Assembly (NCBI GenBank): GCA_038093515.1
Contig: JBBPSI010000382.1
Location: forward strand, 1-17,105
Reading direction: 5' to 3'
From: Butyriboletus loyo
Taxonomy: Eukaryota > Basidiomycota > Agaricomycetes > Boletales > Boletaceae
DNA: 17,105 nt
Part shown: one piece after another, positions 16,701 to 17,105 of the stretch
Layout: every line of letters begins with the position of its first letter
Position numbering within the stretch: position 1 is the stretch's first letter
The notes under the pieces: model-generated
Databases searched by the model: none
What the model was told of the DNA's origin: nothing
The model's input: only the letters and a program-made list of their open reading frames with translations
Translations under genes and position numbers: made by a program

Positions 16701-17105
16701 CCTTGCTGAAGCGTCTACTCGCTTCTTCCAGAGCTTGGCGATCTTGGAGTCTGGGTCCAAGTCAAGGTAGCGTACCAGGTACTGTTGAGCGATTGCCCGA
16801 GGGGAGTCGTGTCGGGGCTTCTTGATTTGATCTGGGAGATCGATGTGGCCAGTGGCCCAATCTATTACCGGGTTTGCTTCTCGTAGCCACGGTAATCCCA
16901 GGATCATGTTTTCTCGGCCAATGTTGAGGACTAGGAAGCTCCGTTCCTCCTCGGTTTCTCCAATCCTGATGGAGATGTTGACTTTGTATCTGATGACTCC
17001 TCCTTGGTTGTTTGACCCGTCCACGTTTTGGGCACTTAGTGGCTTGGGTAGCCGTTCCATTGGCAATTTCTTTCGCTTCACTAGATCTCGATCTATGAAG
17101 CATCC
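13788..17105 (-). CDS. pol: Chromovirus B copy 2 pol (5' partial): protease end, RT, RNase H, integrase, chromodomain
   Basis: Open from the window edge (inside the protease, just after the active-site DSGAS seen in copy 1) to TAA 13788-13790. Numbered from the first ATG (17081): reverse transcriptase with Asp279 and YMDD 342-345; RNase H with Asp491, Glu533 and Asp560; integrase zinc finger His678, His685, Cys715, Cys718; integrase core Asp749, Asp810, Glu846 (35 residues between the last two); C-terminal 'GPFEIAQV...HDVFHASLLTPY'; chromodomain about 1036-1085 ('FLVSWKGYSAAENTWEP'), expected to bind modified histones and guide insertion to heterochromatin. All catalytic residues are present. 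Compared with copy 1, 22 residues are missing after 'MNAG' (670), just before the integrase zinc finger. Confidence 0.95.
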   Translation of the reverse strand, partial: GCFIDRDLVKRKKLPMERLPKPLSAQNVDGSNNQGGVIRYKVNISIRIGETEEERSFLVLNIGRENMILGLPWLREANPVIDWATGHIDLPDQIKKPRHDSPRAIAQQYLVRYLDLDPDSKIAKLWKKRVDASARDAYPVRKATIATEIAAQAVKEKAVLPTPFKSFADVFDKKNTEELPPSRSFDHAIDLDKDFVPKVAKVYPLNPKESEACKAFVEEHLKSGKITPSKSPQAAPFFFVSKKDGSLRPCQDYRYLNSHTVKNAYPLPLISDLVDRLKGSKIFTKMDIRWGYNNVLIKPNDRWKAAFITPQGLFEPTVMFFGLCNSPATFQALMDHIFGDLMAEGWLIIYMDDLLIHSATSEEHEARTIRVLERLREHKLFLKLEKCSFNAEEVEYLGMMVREGQVKMDPTKLKAIREWNPPTSVKAVRSFIGFCNFYRRFIQDFSHIAKPLHDLTKKNSPWAWTPACEQAFQAIKQSFLRQPVLSMPDVTKPFAVMTDASLTATGAVLMQKDVNGDLHPCAYLSKTLSPAERNYDIYDRELLAVIHALEEWRHYLRGTGHQVEILTDHKNLTYFRQPNKLSRRQARWLMFLQDFDLHFHHIPGTQMGPADALSRRDDVDTSADNQEVTLLPENLFARKIDIALAEKIAASTPGDPMIKRCMQALYEDSPLFPKMNAGVSLIRSLHESPAGGHGGIFRTQNMVQRDYWWPGMANLVRRFVSGCAVCQAHKVNTHPTVPPLTPLASVASRPFEQVSVDLITGLPPSLGYDSVMVVVDHGLTKGVIYSPCNKDIDAAGIAKLFFKTVFLRFGLHSRCISDRGPQFASAFARELARLLDYDLALSSAYHPQTDGETERVNQELETYLRIFCDGHPERWAELLPMAEFSHNSMTHSSTNVTPFSLMVGYEPRSYPPIGKTFLPALESRLSELTGARTEALEAHEKARRLMKERIQSKFRPWKAGDKVWLEGRNLRLRYPSKKLAPRREGPFEIAQVISPVAYRLRLPPTWKIHDVFHASLLTPYRETAEHGPNFTNPPPEEIDGDEEYEIDRILSHRGSKGRRQFLVSWKGYSAAENTWEPNGNLVHAQALLKAYKLRHPKDFPSPSSQ

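Larger units (their letters stand above)
12051..17105 (-). mobile_element. Chromovirus B copy 2: 3' part, younger, cut by window end
   Basis: It holds a 3' LTR (12051-12475), polypurine tract, ORF3 and pol back to the middle of the protease, where the window stops. The 5' LTR and gag are outside. The left target is ATTAT (12046-12050). It is GC-richer than copy 1, and both frames are uninterrupted, so it is much less decayed. It shares the whole layout with copy 1. Confidence 0.95.

Noticed and set aside
1..17105. CRISPR array, tRNA, rRNA or host protein gene
   Set aside because: No regularly spaced repeats or cloverleaf recognised; every sizeable stretch is assigned to a transposable element.

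Overview
The window is a host-gene-free pile of transposable elements from a fungus, most likely a mushroom-forming basidiomycete. That guess rests on family knowledge: the Ty3/gypsy polyproteins (YMDD reverse transcriptase, 'EPTVMFFGLCNSPATFQ'-type RT block, HHCC/DDE integrase, C-terminal chromodomain) look like the chromoviruses common in Agaricomycetes. Nothing here looks bacterial or viral, and I see no host gene.

The layout is a nest about five levels deep, resolved by target-site duplications (TSDs). (1) The oldest layer is a Tc1/mariner-type transposase fragment (11838-12050, minus strand). (2) Element A is a decayed plus-strand chromovirus inserted in it. Its integrase and chromodomain lie at 1-1928 and its 3' LTR is split into 1938-2118 and 11595-11837. 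(3) A different Tc1/mariner transposon (2119-11592, TA duplication, 215-bp terminal inverted repeats) sits in that LTR. (4) Chromovirus B copy 1 (2199-10078, minus strand, TSD AATCC) sits in the left inverted repeat of that transposon. (5) An 820-bp solo LTR of a third family, C (3860-4679, TSD ATGAG), sits in the last gene of B copy 1. A solo LTR of family B (1051-1476, TSD GTCCC) splits the integrase of element A. A second, younger copy of B (12051 to the window end, minus strand) splits the oldest Tc1 fragment and is cut by the window edge inside the protease.

Family B is the interesting part. Read on the minus strand, B copy 1 has 5' LTR, primer-binding site, gag (one zinc knuckle), pol (protease, RT, RNase H, integrase, chromodomain), then a third gene (ORF3) in the position where retroviruses carry env, then polypurine tract and 3' LTR. 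ORF3 is about 416 residues: a conserved probably helical N-terminal part, a Pro/Ser-rich middle, three consecutive CCHC zinc knuckles and an acidic tail. It is present in both copies and starts only 6-10 bases after the pol stop. The element also carries a 10-base self-complementarity between the inferred transcript start and the primer-binding site, as in self-primed Tf1/sushi elements. A candidate -1 frameshift heptamer, GGATTTT followed by TAG, lies at the gag/pol junction.

B copy 1 and element A are riddled with stop codons, mostly CGA to TGA. The two LTRs of B copy 1 differ by about 22 changes that are all transitions, many of them the two alternative products (TG and CA) of one lost CG. 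This points to methylated-CpG deamination of silenced elements. B copy 2 keeps long open frames in pol and ORF3, but lacks 22 residues just before the integrase zinc finger.
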